Assembly: GCA_934130375.1 (NCBI GenBank)
Contig: CAKOXW010000002.1
Coordinates: 1-64,000, forward strand
Direction of reading: 5' to 3'
DNA length: 64,000 bases
Source: an uncultured Bacilli bacterium
GTDB lineage: Bacteria; Bacillota_I; Bacilli_A; RF39; UBA660
In this document: piece by piece, positions 44,722-52,652 of the stretch
Position numbering within the stretch: position 1 is the first letter of the stretch
How the letters are laid out: each line of letters starts with the position of its first letter
Notes under the pieces: model-generated
The model's input: the letters and a program-made list of their open reading frames with translations, nothing else
Database searches by the model: none
What the model was told of the DNA's origin: nothing
Program-made: the position numbers and the translations under genes

Positions 44722-44824
44722 ATTTTCACCTACCATATAGTTAGTATATCATAAAAACAATTTTGTCGGTTATATTTTTGAATAATTTTTGTAATTTTAC
44801 ACTATTATAATTATAGGTGATAAT

Positions 44825-45394
44825 ATGTTACTAATTCCAAATGTAATAGAGAAAAAAAATAATGGTGAGAGAGTTTATGATTTATATTCAAAATTACTCG
44901 AAGATAGAATTATAATGATATATGGAGAAATTGATGACAATGTATCTAATATAGTAGTTGCTGAACTACTTTACTTAGATTCTATTAATAATGATGATAT
45001 AAGTTTATATATTAATTCAAATGGTGGGTCAATTACTGCAGGTATGGCAATATATGACACAATGAATTTTATTAAAAGTGATGTATCTACAATATGTATT
45101 GGTATGTGTGCATCAATGGCTGCATTTTTGTTGTCAAGTGGCAAAAAGGGGAAAAGATATTCGCTTAAAAATAGTGAAATAATGATACACCAACCTTTAG
45201 GAGGTGCATCTGGCCAAGCAACTGAAATTAAGATTGCAGCGGATAGAATTTTAAAAATAAGAAAAAATATGAATAAAATACTATCTTTGAATACTAATAA
45301 AGATATTAAAACAATAAAAAAAGATACCGAAAGAGATAACTTCATGTCAAGTTACGAAGCACTTTCTTACGGTATCATAGATAAAATTCTTTAA
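44825..45394 (+). CDS. clpP: ATP-dependent Clp protease proteolytic subunit
   Basis: 189 residues. Catalytic Ser in GMCASMAAFLL, His in IMIHQPLGGASGQA, Asp in TERDNFMSS, so the triad is complete. Forms tetradecamers fed by ClpC/ClpX. One of few plus-strand genes here; it is convergent with the YugP-type gene, sharing the bases TTAA as both stop codons. The ClpC-type gene at 50268 keeps a VGF loop that could dock to it. Confidence 0.95.
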   Translation: MLLIPNVIEKKNNGERVYDLYSKLLEDRIIMIYGEIDDNVSNIVVAELLYLDSINNDDISLYINSNGGSITAGMAIYDTMNFIKSDVSTICIGMCASMAAFLLSSGKKGKRYSLKNSEIMIHQPLGGASGQATEIKIAADRILKIRKNMNKILSLNTNKDIKTIKKDTERDNFMSSYEALSYGIIDKIL

Positions 45395-46056
45395 TCATTA
45401 TCTTTTAATCTTAAGAATAAACCAATCATTTGTAATAAACTTGCAAAGAAAGAAGCAACATAAGTAAACGCTGCAGACCTTAACATAGCGTCAACTGAAT
45501 CATACTCACTTTTATCTATTATTTTAAGTCTTACTAATTCTTTTTTTGCTCTTCTTGATGCATCAAATTCACATGGTAATGTAATAAGTTGAAAAACAAG
45601 CGCTAAAGACATAAGAATTAAACCTAAAATAACTACATCAAATACACTAGCAAGTGCTCCTATTACCATTACAATATAACCAATCTTAGATGAAAAACTA
45701 ATAACTGGCGCTAAAATACTTCTCAAAACTATAAAGAAGTATTTTTCTTTATGTTGCATAACATGTCCACACTCATGAGCAGCAACTGCAACTGATGCAA
45801 TAGTATGGTCCTCATAAACATGGTCCGATAAACTCACTCTATTAGTTCTAGAATTAAAATTATCAGTCAATACGCCACCAATTCTACCAATCTTTACTTT
45901 CCTTAAATTATTCTCATCCAATATCTTTCTAGCAACATCAGAACCACTTATACGACTACTAACATTAGTAGTACTAAACTTCTTATAACAACTATTTATA
46001 TAAGCCTCTGATACAATAACTAATATAATTGGAACTATTACAAACCAAAAATTCAT
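45391..46056 (-). CDS. YugP-family membrane zinc metallopeptidase
   Basis: 221 residues with about four membrane helices. Zinc motif VAAHECGHVMQH (HExxH variant HECGH) with the third ligand in EFDASRRA, and NSRTNRVSLSDHVY. Matches the Zn_peptidase_2 (YugP) family, conserved in Firmicutes with unknown substrates. AGGAGG precedes the ATG; follows cysS by eight bases. Confidence 0.9.
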   Translation of the reverse strand: MNFWFVIVPIILVIVSEAYINSCYKKFSTTNVSSRISGSDVARKILDENNLRKVKIGRIGGVLTDNFNSRTNRVSLSDHVYEDHTIASVAVAAHECGHVMQHKEKYFFIVLRSILAPVISFSSKIGYIVMVIGALASVFDVVILGLILMSLALVFQLITLPCEFDASRRAKKELVRLKIIDKSEYDSVDAMLRSAAFTYVASFFASLLQMIGLFLRLKDND

Positions 46057-46064
46057 TTTACCTC

Positions 46065-47459
46065 CTATATAATTTCAAAAGTAGTACCCTCTCTAGTATC
46101 TTTTATAACAACACCCATTTCCTTAAGTTCATCTCTAATACTATCAGCAAGACCATAATCCTTGTCCTTCTTAGCAGCATTTCTCTTATCAATTAATTCA
46201 TTTATTTTAGATAAAAGCTCACTATCAATTTCTTTTTCATGTTCAACTAAATCAAGTGAAAATACACTATCAAACTTTTCTACTAAATATAACTTAGAAC
46301 TTGAATTTATGCTATCATCCTTTAATAAATCAAATAAAATAGTTAATGCATTAGAAGTATTTAAATCATCAGAAATCGCATCTTTAAATAAACTATCATA
46401 TTTATTTATTAATTCCATATTTAATTCTCCGTCTTTATTTAGAGATTTAACTTTACTCTTTAATTTCAAATATGCACTTTGTGCTGTTTCTAAACTATCA
46501 TAACTAAATACTAATTGACTTCTATAATGTGATTGCAAGCACATAAATCTATAACTAAGTGGATTATAACCTTTTTCTTCTAAAAGAGAAACAGTTAAAA
46601 ATTCGCCTTTACTCTTACTCATCTTTCCACTTTTATCATTTAAATGTTCACCATGAACCCAGTAATTACACCATTTATGTCCAAGGTATGCTTCACTTTG
46701 TGCAATTTCATTAGTATGATGTGGGAATATATTATCAACACCACCACAGTGTATATCTAAGTGTTCACCTAAGTATTTAATTGAAATACCAGAACATTCA
46801 ATATGCCAACCTGGATATCCTACTCCAAATGGAGAATCCCATTTCATTTCTTGATTTTCAAATTTTGATTTAGTAAACCACAATGCAAAATCATATGGAT
46901 TTCTCTTAGCATCATCATGATCAACATCATCTCTAGCACCAATTATTAACTCCTGTTCATTTTTACCAGATAATTTATAATAATCTTTTGCTTTACTAAT
47001 ATCAAAATATACATTATTACCAGATATATAAGCATAACCAGTATCTAATAATTTTTGTATCATTTTAATATACATATCGATATTATCAGATGCCTTTGAT
47101 ACTACTTCTGGTGTTTTAATATTTAATTTCTTAGTATCAGAAAAGAAAGCATCAGTATAAAATTTTGCTATTTCATAGACTGTCTTATGTTCCCTCTTAG
47201 CACCAAGTAACATTTTATCTTCACCAGTATCAGCATCACTTTGTAAATGACCAACATCAGTAATATTCATTACTCTTTTAACATGATAACCTAAATAATT
47301 TAATGTCTTTTCTAAAATATCCTCAAAAATATAAGTCCTTAGATTTCCTATATGAGCATAATGATATACAGTAGGACCACATGTATACATTTTAACCTCA
47401 TTACCATTATAAGGTACAAACTCCTCTTCACTCTTACTTAATGTATTATATATTTTCAT
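46065..47459 (-). CDS. cysS: Cysteinyl-tRNA synthetase
   Basis: 464 residues, class I synthetase. TCGPTVYHYAHIGNLRTY contains the HIGH-like HIGN and the zinc cysteine; GWHIECSG and HHTNEIAQSEA complete the zinc site; SGKMSKSKGEF is the KMSKS loop. Length is normal. Confidence 0.97.
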   Translation of the reverse strand: MKIYNTLSKSEEEFVPYNGNEVKMYTCGPTVYHYAHIGNLRTYIFEDILEKTLNYLGYHVKRVMNITDVGHLQSDADTGEDKMLLGAKREHKTVYEIAKFYTDAFFSDTKKLNIKTPEVVSKASDNIDMYIKMIQKLLDTGYAYISGNNVYFDISKAKDYYKLSGKNEQELIIGARDDVDHDDAKRNPYDFALWFTKSKFENQEMKWDSPFGVGYPGWHIECSGISIKYLGEHLDIHCGGVDNIFPHHTNEIAQSEAYLGHKWCNYWVHGEHLNDKSGKMSKSKGEFLTVSLLEEKGYNPLSYRFMCLQSHYRSQLVFSYDSLETAQSAYLKLKSKVKSLNKDGELNMELINKYDSLFKDAISDDLNTSNALTILFDLLKDDSINSSSKLYLVEKFDSVFSLDLVEHEKEIDSELLSKINELIDKRNAAKKDKDYGLADSIRDELKEMGVVIKDTREGTTFEII

Positions 47460-47469
47460 AATTTTCCTC

Positions 47470-47934
47470 CTAAATAATTTTATGTAACATTTCTACAACT
47501 TTTTCAAAAACCATCTCTTTGCATCTACATCGATCACTATACATAACAATTATTTCTTCATTATAAAATAAATCCTCATCCTTAGAGTATATACTTATGT
47601 AAACTCTATTATCATCCCCACTAAGATTGTTAGGATCTCTTTTATTAAGTTTACCAGTAATACCAATACCATAGTTTGAATTTGTATAAGAACATATAGT
47701 TTTACTCATATCATTAGCAACAATTGCACTATAAACAGAATACTTATCTATATCTTCACTACTTACACCCATTTTTATCTTGTAGTCATTAGAATATGTA
47801 ACAGCGCCAAACATAAACACTGAAGAAGCACCTGGTATATTTGTAATACCATTTGCAACATATCCACCAGTACAAGATTCCATAGTACTTATAGTCTTAT
47901 TCAATTTTATTAATTTTTCAACAATTTCTTTCAT
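47470..47934 (-). CDS. CinA C-terminal domain protein (NMN amidase-like)
   Basis: 154 residues. STMESCTGGYVANGITNIPGAS and GITGKLN are the core of the CinA_C family (PncC, nicotinamide-nucleotide amidase), which recycles NMN. Here GITGxxGP is replaced by GITGKLNKRDPNN, and the usual N-terminal CinA domain is absent. Start at 47934 follows AAGAGG; the earlier Met at 47952 lies before that site. Enzymatic function probable but with an altered loop. Confidence 0.75.
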   Translation of the reverse strand: MKEIVEKLIKLNKTISTMESCTGGYVANGITNIPGASSVFMFGAVTYSNDYKIKMGVSSEDIDKYSVYSAIVANDMSKTICSYTNSNYGIGITGKLNKRDPNNLSGDDNRVYISIYSKDEDLFYNEEIIVMYSDRCRCKEMVFEKVVEMLHKII

Positions 47935-48013
47935 AATAAAACCTCTTTTCATATTATAGCATACATAAAATATTTAAAAAACCTTTTTAAAAGCATTAAT
48001 TATTATGTTTTTA

Positions 48014-48066
48014 CATTTTTTCAAAAGAATAATTGACACTACTTGCCATTTTTTCAAAGGAATAAT
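48014..48066. repeat. Short direct repeat between gltX and the CinA-like gene
   Basis: CATTTTTTCAAAAGAATAAT at 48014-48033 and CATTTTTTCAAAGGAATAAT at 48047-48066, 20 bases each with one difference, 13 bases apart. Two copies only. Confidence 0.6.
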
Positions 48067-48098
48067 AAAAAAGACTTAAATTTTATTAAATCTTTCTC
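48064..48098 (-). terminator. Probable terminator after gltX
   Basis: Minus strand AGATTTAA-N7-TTAAGTCT (one G-U pair) followed by TTTTTT; the stem includes the gltX stop. Confidence 0.55.
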
Positions 48099-49725
48099 TA
48101 ATTCTATCAGTTTTTAACAACTTCATTATCTCATATAAATCAGGAGTAGTTGTCCTTGTTGTTAATGCTACTCTAATAACCATACTAATATCAGCAACAC
48201 TACCTTTATAAGCATCAGGATTATTCTTATATTCCTTCATATCAGAACAATAACCAAGTTCATCACATAATAACTTCATTTTATTAAACCAAGTATCTTT
48301 ATCATCTAATTCATTGTAATACTTATTAATATAAAGATTAAGAATATTTTTTATTTCATCTCTATCAGTTATTTTATCAAAATTGTATTCTACTTGATTA
48401 AATAATTCATCAAACATATACCACATTTCTTTTTTTACATCACTATAGCAACCAATATCTTTTCTTGGTTTCTTTTGTTCTCTTTCAATATTTAACATAT
48501 TAATACTATAATCTTTATCCTTAGTAAATATTTCATAAAACTCCTTGTCATATTGATTTAAGAAATTACTTACTCTTTCGTATAAGTCAGGTGCTTTTAA
48601 CCTACTAATATAGTTTCTTGAAATATTTTTAAGTTTCTCTAAGTCAAATAATGTTGGACTTTTACTTACTTTTTTAAATTCAAATTTATAATCTTCAATC
48701 TTACCATCTGGGTTATGCAAATACCACTCTTCAAAACCACTACTTGTAATAGTTGCTAGATAAAGTCTTACTGCCTCATATGGAATTCCTTGTTCATGGT
48801 AGAAGCTCATTGCACACTCAGCATCTTTTCTCTTACTTAATTTTCTTACGCCACCAGTTTCACTATCTACTTTTGCAAGAGGTGAAATGTGAGCATATTT
48901 TAATGGTTTGAAGCCAAACATTTGATACAATTGATAGTGAAGTGGTAATGATGATACCCATTCATCAGCTCTTATAACATGTGTTGTTCTCATCAAATGG
49001 TCATCAACTAAATGAGCAAAATGATATGTTGGAAGACCATCTTTTTTATTAATAACTATATCCAAATCATTTTCAGGAAATGCAATATCTCCTCTAATTT
49101 CATCATGGCAAATTATTTTTTTATTATAATCCCCATTACTTCTTAAACGAATTATATATGGCTCACCGTTTTTAATTCTTCTTGCAGCCTCTTCATTTGA
49201 TAAATCTCTACATTTAGCGTAAGAACCATAATAGCCAATTCTCATCTTATCATGTTCTTGTTCTTTTCTCATTTCTTCAAGTTCTTCTTCATTGCAAAAA
49301 CATGGATAAGCCTTACCTTCTTTTATTAAATGCTTTACAAATGCTTGATATATTTCTTTTCTTTCACTTTGAATATAAGGTCCATAATTACCTATAGAAT
49401 TTGTCTCATCAACAGGACCTTCATCAAATGTTACTCCAAATTCTTTTAAACCATTAATGATATTTGAAATACCATTATCTACTGTCCTTTTAGTATCAGT
49501 ATCTTCAATTCTTAAATAGAATACTCCATTTGATTGTTTTGCAAAAACACTATTAGTAAAAGACGCTAAAAGCGCACCAATGTGTATAAATCCAGTTGGA
49601 CTTGGTGCATATCTACATACAACCGCACCATTTGGTAAATCTCTTTCTGGATACATTTTTTCATAATCCTCTACTGTTTTAGTAATGTTCGGGAATATTA
49701 AATCCGCTAATTCTTCATTACTCAT
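48076..49725 (-). CDS. gltX: Glutamyl-tRNA synthetase, long form
   Basis: 549 residues against about 480 for common bacterial GltX; the extra length is at the N-terminus (about 35 residues before the HIGH region) and within the C-terminal anticodon part. APSPTGFIHIGAL holds the HIGH motif, RKLSKRKD the KMSKS-like loop, and HVIRADEWVSSLPLHYQLYQ the active-site segment. Such long forms occur in several Firmicutes. Start at 49725 is preferred to the GTG at 49737 (AGTGG site between them). Confidence 0.92.
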   Translation of the reverse strand: MSNEELADLIFPNITKTVEDYEKMYPERDLPNGAVVCRYAPSPTGFIHIGALLASFTNSVFAKQSNGVFYLRIEDTDTKRTVDNGISNIINGLKEFGVTFDEGPVDETNSIGNYGPYIQSERKEIYQAFVKHLIKEGKAYPCFCNEEELEEMRKEQEHDKMRIGYYGSYAKCRDLSNEEAARRIKNGEPYIIRLRSNGDYNKKIICHDEIRGDIAFPENDLDIVINKKDGLPTYHFAHLVDDHLMRTTHVIRADEWVSSLPLHYQLYQMFGFKPLKYAHISPLAKVDSETGGVRKLSKRKDAECAMSFYHEQGIPYEAVRLYLATITSSGFEEWYLHNPDGKIEDYKFEFKKVSKSPTLFDLEKLKNISRNYISRLKAPDLYERVSNFLNQYDKEFYEIFTKDKDYSINMLNIEREQKKPRKDIGCYSDVKKEMWYMFDELFNQVEYNFDKITDRDEIKNILNLYINKYYNELDDKDTWFNKMKLLCDELGYCSDMKEYKNNPDAYKGSVADISMVIRVALTTRTTTPDLYEIMKLLKTDRIRERFNKI

Positions 49726-49782
49726 AATACCACTCACTTTCTAATTCATCTATATTATAAACAAAATACACTCGAAATACAA

Positions 49783-49809
49783 GAAAAAAGGAATCATTAA
49801 ATTTTAATG
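49783..49809 (-). terminator. Terminator after the 99-aa gene and its in-frame extension
   Basis: Minus strand CATTAAA-A-TTTAATG followed by ATTCCTTTTTTC. It lies just after the UAA at 49804 rather than after the UAG at 49906, suggesting the transcript unit ends with the extension. Confidence 0.6.
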
Positions 49810-49905
49810 TTTAGACTTCTGTTTAACTTTCATTAACTTATATGACACCTTGACATTTTTAGCAGCATCTTTCATACCAAATGTTGCAACCAATATAATA
49901 AACCC
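49804..49905 (-). other. In-frame continuation after UAG, 33 codons
   Basis: Directly after the UAG of the 99-aa gene the same frame stays open for 33 codons to UAA at 49804: GFIILVATFGMKDAAKNVKV, then a Lys-rich end (MKVKQKSKH). It looks like coding sequence, a short hydrophobic stretch plus basic tail. It could be the remainder of a gene truncated by a stop mutation, a readthrough product, or a separate small gene starting at TTG within it. Confidence 0.45.
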
Positions 49906-50205
49906 CTACTTATTCCAAATTCTATCTTTCTCTTCGATACCTAATAAATCATATGATTTTTCTAAGTTTCGTTCTTTTTTGTATTTATTTAATACAAGAA
50001 CAACTCCTTGTAACAAAGCAACTTCATCAAAAAATAATAAATTTTTAAATACTTCTGTTTTAAAATTATTAGCTGATGCATTCATCAACATAACAACAGT
50101 ACAAATAATTGATATAATTTTAGCAGATGCATCTTTTAATTTAGCCCTCTTATATTCATCTTCTACTTTTCTAATTTCAATAACTTTAAAATCATCAGTT
50201 TTCAT
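49906..50205 (-). CDS. Hypothetical protein, 99 aa, possibly truncated by UAG
   Basis: Not recognised. Helical and charged at the N-terminus (IEIRKVEDEYKRAKLKDASA), a moderately hydrophobic middle (KIISIICTVVMLMNASAN, possible membrane helix), then a charged C-terminus. A GGGGTGAT ribosome site precedes the ATG, which argues that it, not the overlapping plus-strand frame, is the gene. Ends at UAG with an open frame continuing for 33 codons. Confidence 0.55.
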   Translation of the reverse strand: MKTDDFKVIEIRKVEDEYKRAKLKDASAKIISIICTVVMLMNASANNFKTEVFKNLLFFDEVALLQGVVLVLNKYKKERNLEKSYDLLGIEEKDRIWNK

Positions 50206-50267
50206 AAAATCACCCCACGTACGCCTTATTATAACATTTTTTCTTAATTATGCAAGAAAAAATATGA

Positions 50268-52484
50268 TTAAACATTAACCATATTCTCATCAATTACTAA
50301 CTCTTCATAATTATTAAATATATTTTCATTAATAATACTTTCTATTATTTCATCTATTTTTAATGCATTTACTTCTTTATAATTAGATAACTCAATAATT
50401 CTATTAATAACATTATCCTTAGCGGTAATACTAATATCATAATATTTACTATAATACTCAATCTTACTATTAATAATATTTCTAACTATAAATTCATCCA
50501 TATCTTCTATATTTAAAATCTTAGTAACATTATTAACTAAATTCTTATCCAAAAAATCACTATCACTACCACTAAAACCAACCCTAACCTTAGACTTCTT
50601 AAGTACAGTCATAAGTATTATTACATTCTCAAATGATACCGAGCACCCATTACAATCTTTAACCTTGTTATTCTTAAGTATCTCAATAATAGTATTAAAA
50701 ACCTCATTGCTACACTTATCTATATTATCAAGGATGATTACTGAGTTGGGCTTAGATTTAACAAAATCAACTAGGGAGTTATTATAGTCTTTAGAGCCAA
50801 TTATTTTATAAATTGAATAATTATCATTATATAAAGACATATCTAATGATAAAATATTATTCTTATCAGCCAATAAAGATGCATATTTATTTACTATATA
50901 AGATTTTCCAGAACCAGTATTACCAGTTATTAATACAGAATAATATGACTTTTTATTCTTAATATTAATCTTCTTTGTAAGATTGCAAAGTTCAGTTATT
51001 ATATTATCTTTTCCATAAGCATCATTATATAATTTACTTTGCAAATTTTTAATATCAATGTCTGTATAATTAAGATTTAAAATATTCTCTTTTTCACGAA
51101 TAACATCATATAAATCATTAACAGTAACCCTTCTTACTAAATTATCATTAGTAATTTTTAATCTATTAACTTTATCTTGCAATATATCTTCTTTTTCCCT
51201 AAAACTATATGCTTTTTTAAAATCCCTATTCAAAACCGATTTATTCTTAGCTATAATAATTTTATTTAATTCATTTTCATAATTTTTAAGTTTAATCTCA
51301 CTATCACTCTTTAAAACTGAAACCTTGGCACATACTTCATCAAGTAAATCAATTGATTTATCAGGTTCATATCTATCTTTAATGTATTTATTACTTAGAT
51401 ATATCATTTCATCAATAACATCATTATTTAATTTTACATTATGATGATGTTCATAAATTGGTTTTAATTTTTCTAAAATTAACTTAACATTCTCTTTACT
51501 TGGTTCACATATTTCTATTTTTTGAAATCTTCTATCTAGGGCACAATCTTCCTTGATAAACTTTTTATATTCCTCAGTTGTTGTTGCTCCAATACACCTC
51601 ATCTTACCACGCGACAAAGCGGGTTTAAATATATTAGCAGCATCAATCGCACCTTCCGCACCACCCGCACCCATTATGGTGTGAATTTCATCTACAAATA
51701 AAATTATATCTTCATTATTTTCTAACTCAGATAATAATTTTTTCATACGTTCCTCAAACTCACCTCTATATTTCGTACCAGCAATAGAAGTAGCCATATC
51801 AAGTGAAATAATTACTTTTGATTTAAGTACATTAGGTACATCACCTTCAACTATCTTCTTAGCAAGACCCTCAACAATTGCAGTCTTACCCACACCCGCA
51901 TTACCAATTAAAATAGGATTATTCTTAGTTCTTCTACACAATATTTCAATTAATCTATCAATTTCTTTATCTCTACCAATTACTGGATCAATTAAATTAT
52001 TCTTTGCTTTATCATTTAAATTAATACCAAGACTATCTAAAACACTTTCATCCTTGTCCTTCTTAGTTAAATTTAAGTTTTTAGAAACATCCTTATACAA
52101 CTTATCAATATCTAAACCCATTCTTAAGAAAATCCTTATCGCAACACCATCCCCTTCATCAAGCATTGAGATGAAGAGATGGGAAATATCTACCACATTA
52201 TTTTTATCAAATACCTTAGCATTCTTAATTACTCTTTTTAAAAGCGGTGTATAAATTAGATAATTTTTAGTATCAGTACCAATACCAATTACATTTACAA
52301 CTTCACTTCTAAAATTATCATAATTAACTTTATAATTCTTTAATGTTTTTGATATCTTATTATCAAATGATAATAATGACAACACAAAATGTTCAGTACT
52401 TATATATTTATGCTTTAACTTACGACTTTCTTCCTTAGAATTTAATAATACCCTTTGAGCTTCATTATCAAATTTATTAAACAT
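50268..52484 (-). CDS. clpC: ClpC-type AAA+ unfoldase with degenerate second ATPase module
   Basis: 738 residues (usual ClpC ~810). N-terminal double Clp-N repeat (about 1-140); D1 with intact Walker A GNAGVGKT (194), Walker B FVDEIHT (262), and LDRRF Arg finger (317); a UVR-like/middle region (about 400-445). D2 keeps Walker A GNTGSGKS (521) but reads LDNIDK in place of LDEIEK (Glu to Asn587), MTVL in place of MTSN at sensor 1, NNVT in place of NR[IV]D at the Arg finger, and NALKIDE at sensor 2. VGF (635-637) in the ClpP-binding loop position is retained. So D1 likely hydrolyses ATP while D2 may only bind it. Confidence 0.88.
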   Translation of the reverse strand: MFNKFDNEAQRVLLNSKEESRKLKHKYISTEHFVLSLLSFDNKISKTLKNYKVNYDNFRSEVVNVIGIGTDTKNYLIYTPLLKRVIKNAKVFDKNNVVDISHLFISMLDEGDGVAIRIFLRMGLDIDKLYKDVSKNLNLTKKDKDESVLDSLGINLNDKAKNNLIDPVIGRDKEIDRLIEILCRRTKNNPILIGNAGVGKTAIVEGLAKKIVEGDVPNVLKSKVIISLDMATSIAGTKYRGEFEERMKKLLSELENNEDIILFVDEIHTIMGAGGAEGAIDAANIFKPALSRGKMRCIGATTTEEYKKFIKEDCALDRRFQKIEICEPSKENVKLILEKLKPIYEHHHNVKLNNDVIDEMIYLSNKYIKDRYEPDKSIDLLDEVCAKVSVLKSDSEIKLKNYENELNKIIIAKNKSVLNRDFKKAYSFREKEDILQDKVNRLKITNDNLVRRVTVNDLYDVIREKENILNLNYTDIDIKNLQSKLYNDAYGKDNIITELCNLTKKINIKNKKSYYSVLITGNTGSGKSYIVNKYASLLADKNNILSLDMSLYNDNYSIYKIIGSKDYNNSLVDFVKSKPNSVIILDNIDKCSNEVFNTIIEILKNNKVKDCNGCSVSFENVIILMTVLKKSKVRVGFSGSDSDFLDKNLVNNVTKILNIEDMDEFIVRNIINSKIEYYSKYYDISITAKDNVINRIIELSNYKEVNALKIDEIIESIINENIFNNYEELVIDENMVNV

Positions 52485-52526
52485 GCTTCACCTCTTTATA
52501 TTCTATGTTTATTATGAACAAAATAA

Positions 52527-52552
52527 GAAAAAAATACTATACAAAATAGTAT
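52527..52552 (-). terminator. Second terminator downstream of the transporter gene
   Basis: Minus strand ATACTAT-N5-ATAGTAT followed by TTTTTTC. Lies about 40 bp beyond the repeat copy 4 and just upstream of clpC. Confidence 0.7.
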
Positions 52553-52589
52553 CTTTATAAAATTAATGTTTGATATTGCAACATAAATT

Positions 52590-52610
52590 ACTTAAGCCCA
52601 CGAATACACA
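52590..52610 (-). repeat. Post-terminator repeat, copy 4 (after transporter gene)
   Basis: Minus strand core GTGTATTCGTGGGCTTAAGT, identical to copy 2. Directly after the T-rich tail of the first terminator (52611-52641) and before a second terminator (52527-52552). Confidence 0.8.
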
Positions 52611-52641
52611 AAAGAAAAAAGACACTATTTGAAATAGTATC
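52611..52641 (-). terminator. First terminator after the transporter gene
   Basis: Minus strand GATACTATTT-C-AAATAGTGTC (one G-U pair) followed by TTTTTTCTTTT. Confidence 0.75.
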
Positions 52642-52652
52642 TTTAACTTAAA

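Noticed and set aside
48014..48066. CRISPR array
   Set aside because: Only two repeats, A/T-rich, 13-bp spacer and no cas genes.
49850..50278. Plus-strand 142-codon frame
   Set aside because: Opposite to a minus-strand gene with a strong ribosome site; no ribosome site of its own and low-complexity hydrophobic translation.
4035..52610. Dispersed repeat as an insertion-sequence end or MITE
   Set aside because: No terminal inverted repeats, target duplications or variable insert; copies are only about 20 bp and strictly placed after gene ends.
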